64,000 nt of DNA, taken from NCBI GenBank assembly GCA_945910005.1, contig OX246744.1:7419368-7483367 (forward strand), written 5' to 3'. The translations under genes and the position numbers were made by a program. The stretch comes from Isoperla grammatica (Eukaryota; Arthropoda; Insecta; Plecoptera; Perlodidae). This document shows, piece after piece, positions 47,338 through 57,825 of the stretch (its first letter is position 1; each line of letters starts with the position of its first letter). The notes below the pieces were generated by a model. The model saw only the letters and a list, made by a program, of their open reading frames with translations. It was not told where the DNA came from and ran no database searches.

Positions 47338-47650
47338 AGTTCGATTCCAACCATGCCAGTAACCTTTATTGAATATGTTTGATGGAGGTTTATCATTAAA
47401 ACTCCAGAATTATTAAAAATATCTATTTGAAAGCGCCAGACAGAAAATATGTCTAGGCCTAGTCTGGACTTGTTCTCCAGCTTTGCGCTAGTTTCACTAA
47501 ACTTTTAATCCCGTAATTAGAAAAATATAGCGTCTGGTAAAGAAGACACCATTCATTACATATGAAATGTTTCTTGAAACATGGTTACCAATCTGAGATT
47601 TACTTAAATTCTTAAAACAAAAGTGTATCAATGAACTCTTTTTATTAGCA
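47338..47650. other. Diverged repeat-like DNA
   Basis: 47490-47610 echoes the previous MITE (CTAGTTTCACTAAACTTTTA, GGTAAAGAAGACACCAT, CATGGTTACCAATCTGAG), so it is probably an older relative without clear ends. Confidence 0.5.
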
Positions 47651-47799
47651 TTAGGTCCAGTCTTACAATACTACTTATTCGTCGAATAGCTTGTTTTCTC
47701 CATGGCAACGACCAATCAATTAACTCTTGAAATCCTCCAAATAGCTTAATTGCTAAATATAACTTTCCTATTAGAAGATTGTAAGACCGGCCCTTAAAC
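47651..47799. mobile_element. Tourist-like MITE with TTA duplication, copy 2
   Basis: TTAGGTCCAGTCTTACAATA to GATTGTAAGACCGGCCCTTA. The inner TCCATGGCAAC and AAATCCTCCAAATAGCTTAA match 5488-5637 in reverse. Confidence 0.85.
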
Positions 47800-48362
47800 T
47801 AATAACAATGTATAATATCAAACATTGAAATGAAAAATTAAATTTTTCCTAAAGTGCATTTCTAAAAAAGTGTTCCAACTGCCACATACTAAGACCGCAA
47901 TCACAAAACAAACTCTTTCTGTCACATCACACGAAGACGAACTGTCTTTCCCGTAGATAAATTTCTAATCTAACGATTTACCAACTCAATTCCAAACTTC
48001 TAAATTAGTTTTGTTGAGTGTGTGTGTGTATTTTTATGCGCACACACGCACGCGTTAGTATTTGTTTTCACTGCATTACGGTATTCGGCAGCGCGTTATT
48101 CTGGCAATTTAATAACGTATAAAGGAAGACGATGCAGAAACCACTCAGGAAGAAAACGTACATCACAACTTTCAAACAACTAACTAAGAAATGAAACTGC
48201 TTAGAGTTTAATATAATTCAATGTCGGAGAACAAAACCAGGTATTGTGTGGTTTTAGTAATTTAATATGATGTAGTTGTAGAGTTTCGTTGTGATTTAGT
48301 GGTCGTGGGAGATTGTCTGTTTGTATAGTCAAACTTTACGAATATGGCCACCAAATGAAATA
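47800..48362. other. No gene recognised
   Basis: Short (GT)n near 48018. Unassigned. Confidence 0.4.
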
Positions 48363-48590
48363 AGTAATAATAGTTAGTAATATTGTAGTAGCATAGTAGT
48401 AGTAATATTGTAATATTAGTAATATTATTAGTAATATTTATAGTAATTTTAGTAATATTAATAGTATTAGTAAAGTAATATTGTAATAATAATAATAGTA
48501 GTAGAAGTAGTAGTAGGCCTACTAGTAAAAATAATAATAGTATAGTAATATTAGTAATATTGATTCGCCATAGTAATAATAATAAATTAA
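48363..48590 (+). repeat. Low-complexity TAATAT/GTAGTA-rich tract
   Basis: Degenerate mixture of GTAATATTA and TAGTAG words. A reverse 125-codon Asn/Ile/Thr/Leu frame (48262-48639) is caused by it. Confidence 0.88.
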
Positions 48591-49526
48591 AATTAATACT
48601 TTGAATTATTAATTCAAAATTCGAATACAGAAGGTACATATTTTGATACCTGGTACTGGCTGAGGTTTTTTAACCTAATGAACATATGCACAGACTAGGC
48701 CTACTGTCAAGTTAACTACAGGATTTGTTGCTATGTAATTGGTTTGCTACATGCTATTTTCCATAAGAAAAACGAACTCCATAGCAAACCATAAATTTAG
48801 AAATCTATAAATCCGCGTATAATCCTGATAATCATTCAATAAAAACCATAAAAAATAATGAATTATTTTTAAATTGTTGAAATAATGACAGAAACAAAAA
48901 TGGTCCACAAATTACAAAATTTGTTTTTTTTTGTATTCATTGTTTAGCCAATACAAAACCAAACTCCGCATAGAATCACATTTTCAATATTTTGAAGCGT
49001 TCTCAATATATCAACAAAAATACCGTTAATTTTGTATGGTTTAACATTTCGACCTAACCATTACCGTAAAGTTATATAAACGGGCACCTTTAGGGTAAAA
49101 ACAAACATCAAACAATCCGTTTTTTTTTTTTATTTCACGCTAGACAAAGTTTTGCACTCAAGTTAAATATGATTTCCTTTTTGTTTGTGTGTGTGTGTGT
49201 TTTTTTTTCGTTTGTACATTTGTCACGCATGGCCCAGGTCAAAAGTCAGAGAGATCTCGTCGTAATGAAACAGGCAGGCGCGCTGTTTAGTTAGTGACGT
49301 GTTAGCCAAGATAATGAAGGGAGAAAATCTCTCCTCTGACATAAAAAAAAAAAAAAAAAAAAAAAACATTTTACCTAATGCGGCCCGTTTCAAGTTTTAA
49401 TACTGGTATAATAGAGAAGTGAAGCATCAAGAATCATCATCATCATCATTAAGTGTTAATGTTCGCAGAACAATTCATGTATATACGCAATTAAGGGTCA
49501 TGAGGCAATAGAGATAAGAAGAATTT
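48591..49526. other. No gene; G1 MITE right half and simple repeats
   Basis: 48935-49022 (CATTGTTTAGCCAATACAAA, CACATTTTCAATATTTTGAA, GCGTTCTC) is a right arm of the G1 family. Poly-A at ~49346-49366 and a short (CAT)n near 49436. Confidence 0.55.
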
Positions 49527-50096
49527 AAGTTTTCATGTTGGCATCTTTAAAACAATGATTAAAATCGAAATTAAGGGGAAAAAAACAATTCCTAGGTTGC
49601 ACGTACGTCACATCTTTGCGCGTGGCGGCTACATTTTTGATCAAACTTTGACGTTGCTATGGGGAAACAATTAAAGCCTGTTGTGGTAGAACACAAAAAT
49701 TCTTAGTTCTTTAAAATGCAGCCTGTTTTTTAAATAAAATTGGTATGCATGGTAATTTCTTATGTTTTTATTACTTATGTTTACTTATTACATTCTTCAT
49801 TTGGCTTATTTATTCAATTTGAATAATATACGCCAATGATCTAGGATTGGTCTTCATCAATTGTGTCGCAATCATGGCCGCTGTGACGTCACGTGGGAAC
49901 TATGAATACAGATATTATCAGGGTCTACACAGATAACGAAAACAAATAATATTATTGTATTATCGTGTTTAATACAAACGTAATGAATGTTGCATATATT
50001 TGTGTTCGTTATCTCTAGACCCTGATAATATCTGTCTTGTGTATCTTGCCACAATTTCGATTTTAAACGTTGTTTTAAAAATACGAACATAACACC
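49527..50096. mobile_element. L1a-family long-arm MITE, copy 2, interrupted
   Basis: The right portion (49907-50096) has ACAGATATTATCAGGGTCTA, CAGATAACGAAAACAAATA and their inverted partners, as at 28521-28805. The left arm is split by a 313-bp insertion. Confidence 0.8.
49592..49904. mobile_element. ~313-bp element nested in the L1a MITE
   Basis: Left TAGGTTGCACGTACGTCACA and, reversed, right CATAGTTCCCACGTGACGTC are terminal repeats. Inner CGTGGCGGCTAC matches ATGGCCGCTG inverted. Confidence 0.65.
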
Positions 50097-50164
50097 TATG
50101 TTCACCTACTATGCGGAACACCCGATTTTATCCTGTTAAAATTGTTTAAAATTGTCTCAAAAGA

Positions 50165-50403
50165 AAATCAAAAATGTCATTCTATAGAGAATTTAAAGCT
50201 TTTTCGTTTGAATAGTTTTTTATTGCAAAAAATATTTCCGATTTGCAGATGTTCTTTATTAGGTGTGAAAGGTATCCAGCAACATCACATTACGTAAATA
50301 AGGTAATAAAGTACATCTGCAAAACGGAAATATTGATTGGAACAAAGAAACATTCATAAGAAATAATACTAAATTCTCTACAGGATAACATATTTTGATT
50401 TAC
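50165..50403. mobile_element. ~239-bp inverted-repeat element
   Basis: AAATCAAAAATGTCATTCTA and AAATATTTCCGATTTGCAGA on the left return inverted on the right (TCTGCAAAACGGAAATATT, AACATATTTTGATTT). Confidence 0.78.
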
Positions 50404-50735
50404 ATTTCGAAACAATTACTTAAACACATTTTAAAGGAATTTTAATTCTGACCGAAATCGGGAATTCCGTATTCTAGGTGCAAATGCAGCAGCCTAAAAA
50501 TCACCCTACATCAGGGATTACTACGAAACATGATTATTAATGCAACTAAAATTATTAATAAGTTAGTCATAAAAGCAGCTGTACTTTGTGTTATCCTTAA
50601 CACAACATTTCAGGACTCGAATCCAGATCGTCATTCGACCTCCAAAAACAGCCCTTCCAGTAAAGTAAAGCGCAACAGCTGATGCGATATATATCGAATC
50701 GAATGATATAAAACAAACTGCAAACACACCCCGCA
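50404..50735. other. No gene recognised
   Basis: Unassigned, ends at gap 2. Confidence 0.4.
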
Positions 50736-50935
50736 NNNNNNNNNNNNNNNNNNNNNNNNNNNNNNNNNNNNNNNNNNNNNNNNNNNNNNNNNNNNNNNNN
50801 NNNNNNNNNNNNNNNNNNNNNNNNNNNNNNNNNNNNNNNNNNNNNNNNNNNNNNNNNNNNNNNNNNNNNNNNNNNNNNNNNNNNNNNNNNNNNNNNNNNN
50901 NNNNNNNNNNNNNNNNNNNNNNNNNNNNNNNNNNN
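50736..50935. other. Assembly gap 2 (200 N)
   Basis: Exactly 200 N. The right flank starts with a TCTA/TCTC microsatellite, a plausible reason for the break. Confidence 0.99.
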
Positions 50936-51762
50936 TCTATTTATCTATCTCTCATCTCTCTGTCTGTTTCTCTTTTAGCCGCAGGAGGAGAATTCGGGAT
51001 AGTTCAGGTAAACTCGGGTTATCTCGGGACAGCTAGGTCAGTGAACTATTTGTTTATGTATAGTATATAATTAATTATTACCACGGCGAGCTTGTCCGTT
51101 TTATTTTTATGGTACATTCGCTTGCTTTGCGTTTTTTGTTTTTGCTTTTGTGTCTCGCGATAGCGGTCGATCGGATTAATAATGAATTAATTATTGGTGT
51201 TTAGCGATGTACTCGACAGCTAGGTCATATTTAGACTTAGGGCGATCGAATCGGGATTACGATCTAGTTGAAATGTGGAACACCGACAAAATTCGATGTA
51301 GATTGAACGTCAATTAGTTTTGTGGCAACATCGTTCATGAAGAAACTACTACAATGAAACTAACAATATATGTATTGACAATGTTTATTCTATTCAGCTA
51401 TAAAACTGATTTTCTAAGAGGACAGATAACCAAATACAAACTCCAAGAAAAACAATAACCAAAAACAAAAAAGCGAACATAAATCACTATGGAGCAATAA
51501 AAATAAAAATAACAACCAAACAAAAATAAACTACAAAGAGCACAAAACATTGAACATAGAACAAAATATTGTAAATAGGTACAAAGAAGAAATGAAAGTA
51601 TTAAATTGATTTGTAGTTGAGATACAAAACAGTGTGATAAATGTAAGCATTTTCGGAAACTTCATCTGTGAATACACAATATATGAAAACTGTCATCGTT
51701 CATGGAAGGAATATTCGAATATAACCCACATTTTACGTTTTGACGTCACGCGAATACTCCTA
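50936..51762. other. No gene; reverse T2 tail
   Basis: 51382-51431 is the T2 retroelement 3' end on the reverse strand (TATTCAGCTATAAAACTGAT, AGAGGACAG). The rest is unassigned. Confidence 0.55.
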
Positions 51763-52049
51763 CCGTTGAGTGAGTAATATAGGGTAGAGACGCAACGCAA
51801 TCGGAAGTTTGTCTATCGCCTTATGCTGCCCAACATACTTAAGTCGGGTAGTAGAAGTTCGCCAAGCGACGCAATGACGGAGTTTTCGGCTGTCTTCGTA
51901 TATCTTCGGTGAAGTAGCCGACCAATCAGGCTCCGTCATTGCATCGCTTGGCGAACTTCTACTACCCGACTAAAGTATTTTGGACAGTAAAAGGCGGTAG
52001 ACTAACTGCCGATGGCGTGGGGCCTCTACCGTATATTACTCACTCAACG
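51763..52049. mobile_element. 287-bp palindromic MITE with CGTTGAGTGAGTAA ends
   Basis: Outer CGTTGAGTGAGTAATATAGG pairs with TATATTACTCACTCAACG. A second, nearly perfect inner pair is GTCGGGTAGTAGAAGTTCGC (51843 on) with its complement (to 51970). Confidence 0.9.
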
Positions 52050-52061
52050 CTCATACTCCCT

Positions 52062-52382
52062 TTAGGGTACCTACGCACAATACCGAAACACAACAATGAA
52101 ACAAATGAATTGAACCGATGGACAAGCAAGCTGTCAAAAAAAAATATAAAGTTCTGAAGTTGGAAAAAACAAACGTTCAGAACGTTTACACACTTTCAGA
52201 TAGTTGTTGTCCATTACTTAACATAAATTTTAACTGGCGAGCAGTTACTATCGTTACAACTAATTGTTTATCCTCATTATTTGCAAAGATATTACTTTGA
52301 CGGCTTGTTGTTTGTCCACCAGTTCAATTCATTTATTCCATTGTTGTAGTTCGGCTGTTACGTCATATGTGCGTACCCTATA
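52062..52382. mobile_element. ~320-bp MITE with TATAGGG-type ends, copy 4
   Basis: TTAGGGTACCTACGCACAAT to GTGCGTACCCTATA, inner CAACAATGAAACAAATGAAT and TGACGGCTTGTTGTTTG. The outer 20 bp are better paired than in other copies. Confidence 0.87.
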
Positions 52383-52632
52383 GACACAGTAGTTGGAGAT
52401 GGACGTTGTTTCCACAAAATGTTGGTGTTTGATTGTTCTACTCGAGTGCGGTGTAGCTGCACTCTCTACACGACACGAGTACACTCCACACACAGCACAC
52501 TTGTCGCAGACAAACGAACACGCCCCGTGCACTCGACAAAGTAATCGATGGATGGATGAACTGAGTTGCTTTTCATGTGAGCAACGAGAAATATATAGTT
52601 TGTTTAAAAAAAGTCCATCCATACAAACTTGA

Positions 52633-52676
52633 ATAGATGATTTTCAGAATTGATCTAGAAAGCCGTGATTAGCTCT
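52633..52676 (+). mobile_element. Half copy of the AGAATTGATCT MITE
   Basis: TAGATGATTTTCAGAATTGA and AGAAAGCCGTGATT match the left arm of 27660-27808. The next MITE follows at once. Confidence 0.75.
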
Positions 52677-52808
52677 AGGGGCCCGGTTTTTCAATCGGTC
52701 ATTAACGGGGCCGTTAACTGACGGTCCGTTATCAGCATAGGGTTTATTTGGTTACAGATTACGGACCGTCCCCGTTAGGGACCCGTTAACCGATTGAAAA
52801 ATCGGACA
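52677..52808. mobile_element. ~132-bp palindromic MITE (CGGTTTTTCAATCGG)
   Basis: CCGGTTTTTCAATCGGTC pairs with ACCGATTGAAAAATCGG, and inner ACGGGGCCGTTAAC and GACGGTCCGT are also inverted. Confidence 0.87.
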
Positions 52809-52817
52809 TAAAACCGC

Positions 52818-52930
52818 ATTCTGGTGGCTACAAAATAAACCATTATGAGGAGGAGTTTAGCTAACAATTGTTCATTGTTGTATAACTTCTAGATCATAAG
52901 GAGGTTGCTTATAGCAATGCTATTATCAAG
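52818..52930 (+). repeat. Dispersed ~130-bp repeat, copy 4
   Basis: GCATTCTGGTGGCTAC, TTATGAGGAGGAGTTTAG, TTGTTCATTGTTGTAT and AAGGAGGTTGCTTA. Confidence 0.7.
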
Positions 52931-53660
52931 TGCAGTATCACTATAGGTAACACGTTATTTCGTTAGTGATGTAACAATAGTAAACAAGATTACATAAATA
53001 GTTTAATTTTGGGATTTTTCGTTTTTCAAAAGAATATAATAAAATAATTTTAAAGAGTTTTGTAATATTGTTGTACATTGCTTCATTATTTAATTGTCTG
53101 AGGGATACACCTTTCTGAATGCGATAGTAATCAAAGCAGTTAACTAGTTGACTTTGTAAAAATAAAACCAACAGAACCCACAAAGTGGATATATATAGTT
53201 AATCCCGGATGTCCAGTGCCCGCTATAATTTACTCCCGGAAAAACCACCAACCTCACGAAAACACTTTCCTGAGGGAACAATTTCCTAAAGGGGAAACCT
53301 CTTCTTCCCCTTGCGGTTTGTTACGTCCCTAGGGGCTCCCCCACCCCCTCCCTCCATCACAACCCTTTGAAGACGACGGGGGGTAAGAAAATCAAGTATA
53401 TAAAGGGGATTTCTACATGGTTTAATGGGATTGGTTTCTCTTGCCCGTTTTAAGCTCTTTGCTCTTAAAACAACTGTTGCCAATAACGGCCGGGATTGAA
53501 TCGCTGGAATTCCGGAGTGATATTAATGAAAAAGTGTCTCTCTCAAATAGAGTGGGGATTTCGACGCTCTGAAAAGAAGGGCTATAGTGAGAGACGGAAA
53601 ATGTGCGTAGACTGGTCTACACATTCTAAGAAGTTTGAATGAATGATAACAAATTTGTTA
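52931..53660. other. No gene recognised
   Basis: C-rich patch near 53335-53360. Unassigned. Confidence 0.4.
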
Positions 53661-53856
53661 AAGGCTGGTCCACACAGATTTTTAAGACATAATGCATAAG
53701 GTTTTAAGACGTACGTTGTTTTAAAAACAACAATGAAAACAACGTCTTAAAACTAAAACTTTGTGTGAACGCCAGTACGTGTTTCCTATGATCCAACTTT
53801 ACGACTACGCGTTAAACCTTAAATCGTATGTCTTAAAAATCTGTGTGGACCAGCCC
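53661..53856. mobile_element. GGCTGGTCCACAC MITE with TAA duplication, copy 2
   Basis: AGGCTGGTCCACACAGATT to AATCTGTGTGGACCAGCCC, flanked by TAA (53658-53660, 53857-53859). Nearly identical to 20066-20257. Confidence 0.92.
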
Positions 53857-54892
53857 TAAAAGTTCAGTAGGTAGTTAGTTTCATTACTAAATCCGTAATT
53901 ATAATAAAAACTTCAATACAAATAACAACTTTACTGATTAAAATCTTACATGCATTTGACATTCTCGATTTCGATAAGTAATTTCGAGATAAAATCGAGG
54001 ATATAATTAAAAATATGGTAATTTGTTGCATTTTTATACTGAGGTGTCCCTCTTTCTTGAGTAACATATCTTCAATAAAAATTAGTGAAACATTCGTATA
54101 CAATAATAAGCTTCTTGCAGGGTAACCAACACAAGTAAAAACATAATCTTACGTTGACAATAATATCTAGAACCGCATATGTTCACAAATTTGATACTGA
54201 ATATTAGTTTAAAGATAAAAATATTAATTACAAAAAAATTTTACATTCTTACTCCTCACTCTTTTCAAGCTTCTATAATAACATCTGTTGGAAAGACCTT
54301 AATTTAAATCCAAACATTATTGAGTCAATCGATGGATATTACTGAGAGCAGAATAACACCAGGGTAGATAGTTAGTCTATTCACTATCGACAAATATATA
54401 AATCAAAAGGTTCGATTAACATCGCCAATGACAACCCACTCGTTATTAACCCAATTATTTATAAATTATCACAAACCATTAAGTATGCTTTATGGATTTA
54501 ATTTCCCCTAAACTCCACACCAAACACAACGGGAATTGATAAAGAGAATTAGTAAAAATTAACAATAAAAAAAAAAAATGCGAATCAACTGTGTACAATA
54601 ATTGAAACAGCACGGACGCCTATAGAAAACAAGAGGGGACATTTCGATTTGGATTTAATTACAATTTAATTCTTCGACGATTAGTTTGGGGGTTCGGTAA
54701 CGGGTGTGCGCGATTCTGTGATTATGTTCGGGACTCGACGCCGGAAATTACAAAAGGGGGGGTCAAACATCGACGTTTTGATAGGAAATTATACTTTTAT
54801 CAAGGTGCGAAATTACTCTGCATTCATTTTGTTGGAGAAATACAGTCTGCATTGCCAGCGCAGTTGACCGCCGTCGATTAGGCGCCGTTAAT
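53857..54892. other. No gene recognised
   Basis: AT-rich unassigned DNA. Confidence 0.4.
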
Positions 54893-55073
54893 CTATCACT
54901 GATTCATATGTTTCGTATTTGAAATATCGATCTTTGATTGGTTATTGCTCACTCGTCGATGGTGTTCGGAGCCTACAGGGTTGGTTTAGTCACTTTAAAT
55001 TCAAGTCCCCCACTGCAAATCAGTTTCGTTACTGAGTGGGTAGACTCTAAATGTGAATTTATTTATTTATTTT
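54893..55073 (+). mobile_element. SINE family T1, copy 6 (5' truncated)
   Basis: Starts at TCACTGATTCATATGTTTCG and keeps the 3' half to the TTTATTTA tail. Confidence 0.9.
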
Positions 55074-55140
55074 AGTAGACCGCGGTCTCTGCGTTCCAGG
55101 TTCGAATCCTGCTTTGAGCATGGATATCATGGGTGAGGTT
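55074..55140 (+). mobile_element. B-box-like fragment, possible second SINE head
   Basis: GGTTCGAATCC at 55099-55109 is a canonical B box directly after the T1 tail. No A box or acceptor stem is seen, so a functional tRNA is rejected. Confidence 0.45.
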
Positions 55141-55295
55141 TTTTCATCATCATAATCACCAGCACATCGTCTCAAAATCATCTATTGCATTTAAAATGCT
55201 GTCAATAAGTCTAGTATCCATGGCAATGAAAAAAAAACTCTGAAAAAACAGCCGAACAGAAAACCTTCTCAAAATTCTCACGATATTGTGCCGTA

Positions 55296-56289
55296 GACTC
55301 TTAATTGGACGTAGTTATGCAGAAAGGAACCAACCCACAAATATTTTTTTTTTTTTTTTAGAAAAATGTTCCAAGCATCGACAATAGAGGCCTCCAAGTA
55401 TGTGTTAATTCCCAACTTAGTATTATATATGTGCTGCCTTCTATACGCACCAGAACCAACCCACACAAGAAAATTCAACATTTCGTATTTTGCAGAAAGG
55501 AACCAACCCACTTGGTTCTTTTCTGCTACCGGTAGGCTACACAAGAAATCCTACATTTCGTATTTTGCAGAAAGGAACCAACCCACTTGGTTCTTTTCTG
55601 CTACCGGTAGGCTACACAAGAAATCCTACATTTCGTATTTTGCAGAAAGGAACCAACCCACTTGGTTCGTTTCTGCTTAATGTGAGATTGAGAATGCAAC
55701 ATTTTATGTTTCTTTCCATTCTGATCATTATATTTTGTTGTTGTTTTCAGAACATTTATATTTTTTAAATGTGATTTTAAGGATAGAAAGAAGAATCCCA
55801 TATCTATCTATAAACCCAAAGTTCGGCCGGATGTTTATGTTGAAAGCAGAGTAGGAAGCCGTTGCAATTATTGAGGTTAATGTTACAAAAATGGAAGCAT
55901 GGCGGGATTGAAAGTTAAATTAATCCACATATATAAAAACTACTACCCATTCATTTAAAATCCTAATATATCACTTTTTGTCAAACTTTATTTCATCAAA
56001 TATAGTAAAAGCAAAGGAACCAACCCACATTTTATTTTTTGTAGTTGACTTATCCTAGAAGCAGAAAGGAACCAACCAACATTTTTCGTATTAGCAACCA
56101 AAATACAAATATTTTTGGAAATATTTTCTTCTCCTTAAATCTACATAAAACTAGTGTATTTAACATGATTTTGTAGATATCATGGGGTTAATGCAGATTT
56201 TATGATAAGAAGTAATACTAGAACCGCTGTAACTATTTTTCAGATATGTGTGGGTTAGTTTCTTTCTGCAAAACTACGTCCAATTCAAC
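55296..56289. mobile_element. ~1-kb TIR element with internally reiterated terminal motif
   Basis: Left CTTAATTGGACGTAGTTATG and CAGAAAGGAACCAACCCAC are mirrored at the right as GTGGGTTAGTTTCTTTCTG and AAAACTACGTCCAATTCAA. The motif GAACCAACCCAC, or a close variant, occurs about six more times inside. These include three exact 75-bp tandem units at 55481, 55556 and 55631, each ending in a small inverted repeat (GGAACCAACCC...TTGGTTC). The frames across the units are repeat translations. No transposase. Confidence 0.85.
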
Positions 56290-56518
56290 CTCGTCACCTA
56301 CACCTCAAAGCGGTCGTGTTCGCCGCGTGCCACCTTATTGGAGAAGTCAATGATCGTCGCGATAAACCACTACTTGTATACCACCCCCCACGTCGTTAGC
56401 AATACAAGGTATCACGCAGGGGTTACTTAACGTGCGTGCGCTGCACATGTATTGCTTACCTGCCAAGATTACAGGCGGCAAGTTGACCCATCGAGTGTGC
56501 TAGAATTTACACTCTACA
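56290..56518. other. Spacer
   Basis: Nothing recognised. Confidence 0.4.
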
Positions 56519-56690
56519 TAAAGGCAACCCAAGACCACCTTACACATGCTTTCGTCACAGGCGAGGCACTCATAGCCAACCAGCGAACCGCCCGAGACAA
56601 TAGCGCGCAAATACCGATCGCTGATTGCATGGCTATGAGTGCCTCGCCTGTGACGAAAGCATGTGTAAGTTTTTCTTGGGGTTGCCTATA
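56519..56690. mobile_element. ~172-bp TA-target MITE, copy 3 (subfamily)
   Basis: TAAAGGCAACCCAAGACC and, reversed, TATAGGCAACCCCAAGA. Inner TTACACATGCTTTCGTCACA and GCGAACCGCCCGAGACA match 36603-36769. The outer bases differ, marking a subfamily. Confidence 0.88.
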
Positions 56691-57039
56691 GCAGTGGTTA
56701 GGGGATGTTATCGATGGGCATGCTTGTTAGCCTTGAGGAGGGGGTGGGGGGGGGGCTTTAGTTTAAGTTCGATTTAAAAAAAAGAAAATCGCTTGGACAA
56801 TTTTAACTAATGCCTGAATTATGCTTAGTTTGCAGCTCCCCTCTATCGATAAGTGACCACCCCTTACCCACGTGACAAAGAGCGTTAGGAAGTAGTTATT
56901 TTACCGCTATACTAAAACATGAGTCTAAACTTACACTTCTCACGAACTTTTTTAACATGCATAATTTTAGAACGGACTTCATTCATCGCTGTTATAAACA
57001 GATCTTTTCTTTTTTGCAATGTTGTATACATTGCTATTC
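56691..57039. other. Intergenic with one dispersed repeat
   Basis: G-run near 56745. 56812-56884 is the reverse-strand match of 44194-44270. Confidence 0.5.
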
Positions 57040-57191
57040 ATTGCTCAGACCCCTGATGAGACAGCGTCATAACACACATAACCTATGACACTCCAGAGAT
57101 CATAAAGAAGCCAGCATTGAAAGTTTCATCAAAATCGGTTCCATAGGTTTAGAGATATCTACTAAAAAACACTCTAATTTACCTTGTCTCT

Positions 57192-57192
<1 letters not shown>
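57040..57192 (+). mobile_element. Retroelement 3' fragment with TA-repeat tail
   Basis: AAAGTTTCATCAAAATCGGT and TCCATAGGTTTAGAGATAT followed by a dinucleotide tail is a phrase common at the 3' ends of animal SINE/LINE copies. I assign no family. Confidence 0.5.

Positions 57193-57257
<65 letters not shown>
57193..57257 (+). repeat. Microsatellite (TA)n
   Basis: About 32 TA units. Confidence 0.97.
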
Positions 57258-57260
<3 letters not shown>

Positions 57261-57420
57261 ACTTTGACGGATCTAACAAGGTGTGATCGTCATAGATTAT
57301 GTAAAAGTGAAGTGTGACGTACGTGACAAATGCCACCTTAAATCTAGTTGCATCTCGTTCTCTGCTTCCGGTATTGTAGTGATAATATTGGCAGGCACGT
57401 TGTCAGGGCACATTTCAAGT
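57258..57420 (+). repeat. Dispersed repeat shared with 63350-63412
   Basis: AATCTAGTTGCATCTCGTTC and GGTATTGTAGTGATAA occur here and, inverted, near 63345-63412. Confidence 0.65.
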
Positions 57421-57825
57421 AAGGCTAGTCCACACCACGCAACAGGAGAACAGTAAGCAGGTAAAGGTCTCTCACAGTAAGAAGTAACATAGTATCAGGA
57501 CAGGACCTCCCACATTTAGTTTCCAACTTAACAAGCGCGTATAACAAACGTTTTTCCCGATTATCTAGTAAAATTTGGTTGCGGTAAGTTTTTTTGACGA
57601 TAACGCACAAGAAAACGTGCAAGCAGGTTTCCGTCAAAAAACTTACCGCAACCAAATTGTACTAGATAATTGGGAAAAACGTTTGTGATTCGCGCTTGTT
57701 AAGTTGGAAACTAAATATGGGCGGTCCTGACTCCCCTGACACTATCTTACTTCTTGATGTGACATACCTTTACCGGGAAATCCCTAAGTGAATTCCGTTG
57801 AAATAGACTGTGTGGAGCGACCGTC
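57421..57825. mobile_element. ~405-bp element, long hairpin core
   Basis: Arms 57455-57602 and 57629-57775 are ~145-bp inverted complements (GTTTCCAACTTAACAAGCGC, GGTTGCGGTAAGTTTTTT). The outermost GGCTAGTCCACACC and, reversed, GGTCGCTCCACACAG resemble the GGCTGGTCCACAC family ends. Confidence 0.85.

Noticed and set aside
48262..48639. 125-codon reverse frame
   Set aside because: Low-complexity TAATAT/TAGTAG tract.
55099..55109. tRNA gene at a perfect B box
   Set aside because: No A box at the right distance and no acceptor stem, so it is taken as a SINE head remnant.
55366..55680. 104-codon frame with a repeated ~25-residue motif
   Set aside because: Follows exactly the 75-bp DNA repeat units of a TIR element. 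75 is divisible by three, so the frame stays open by arithmetic.
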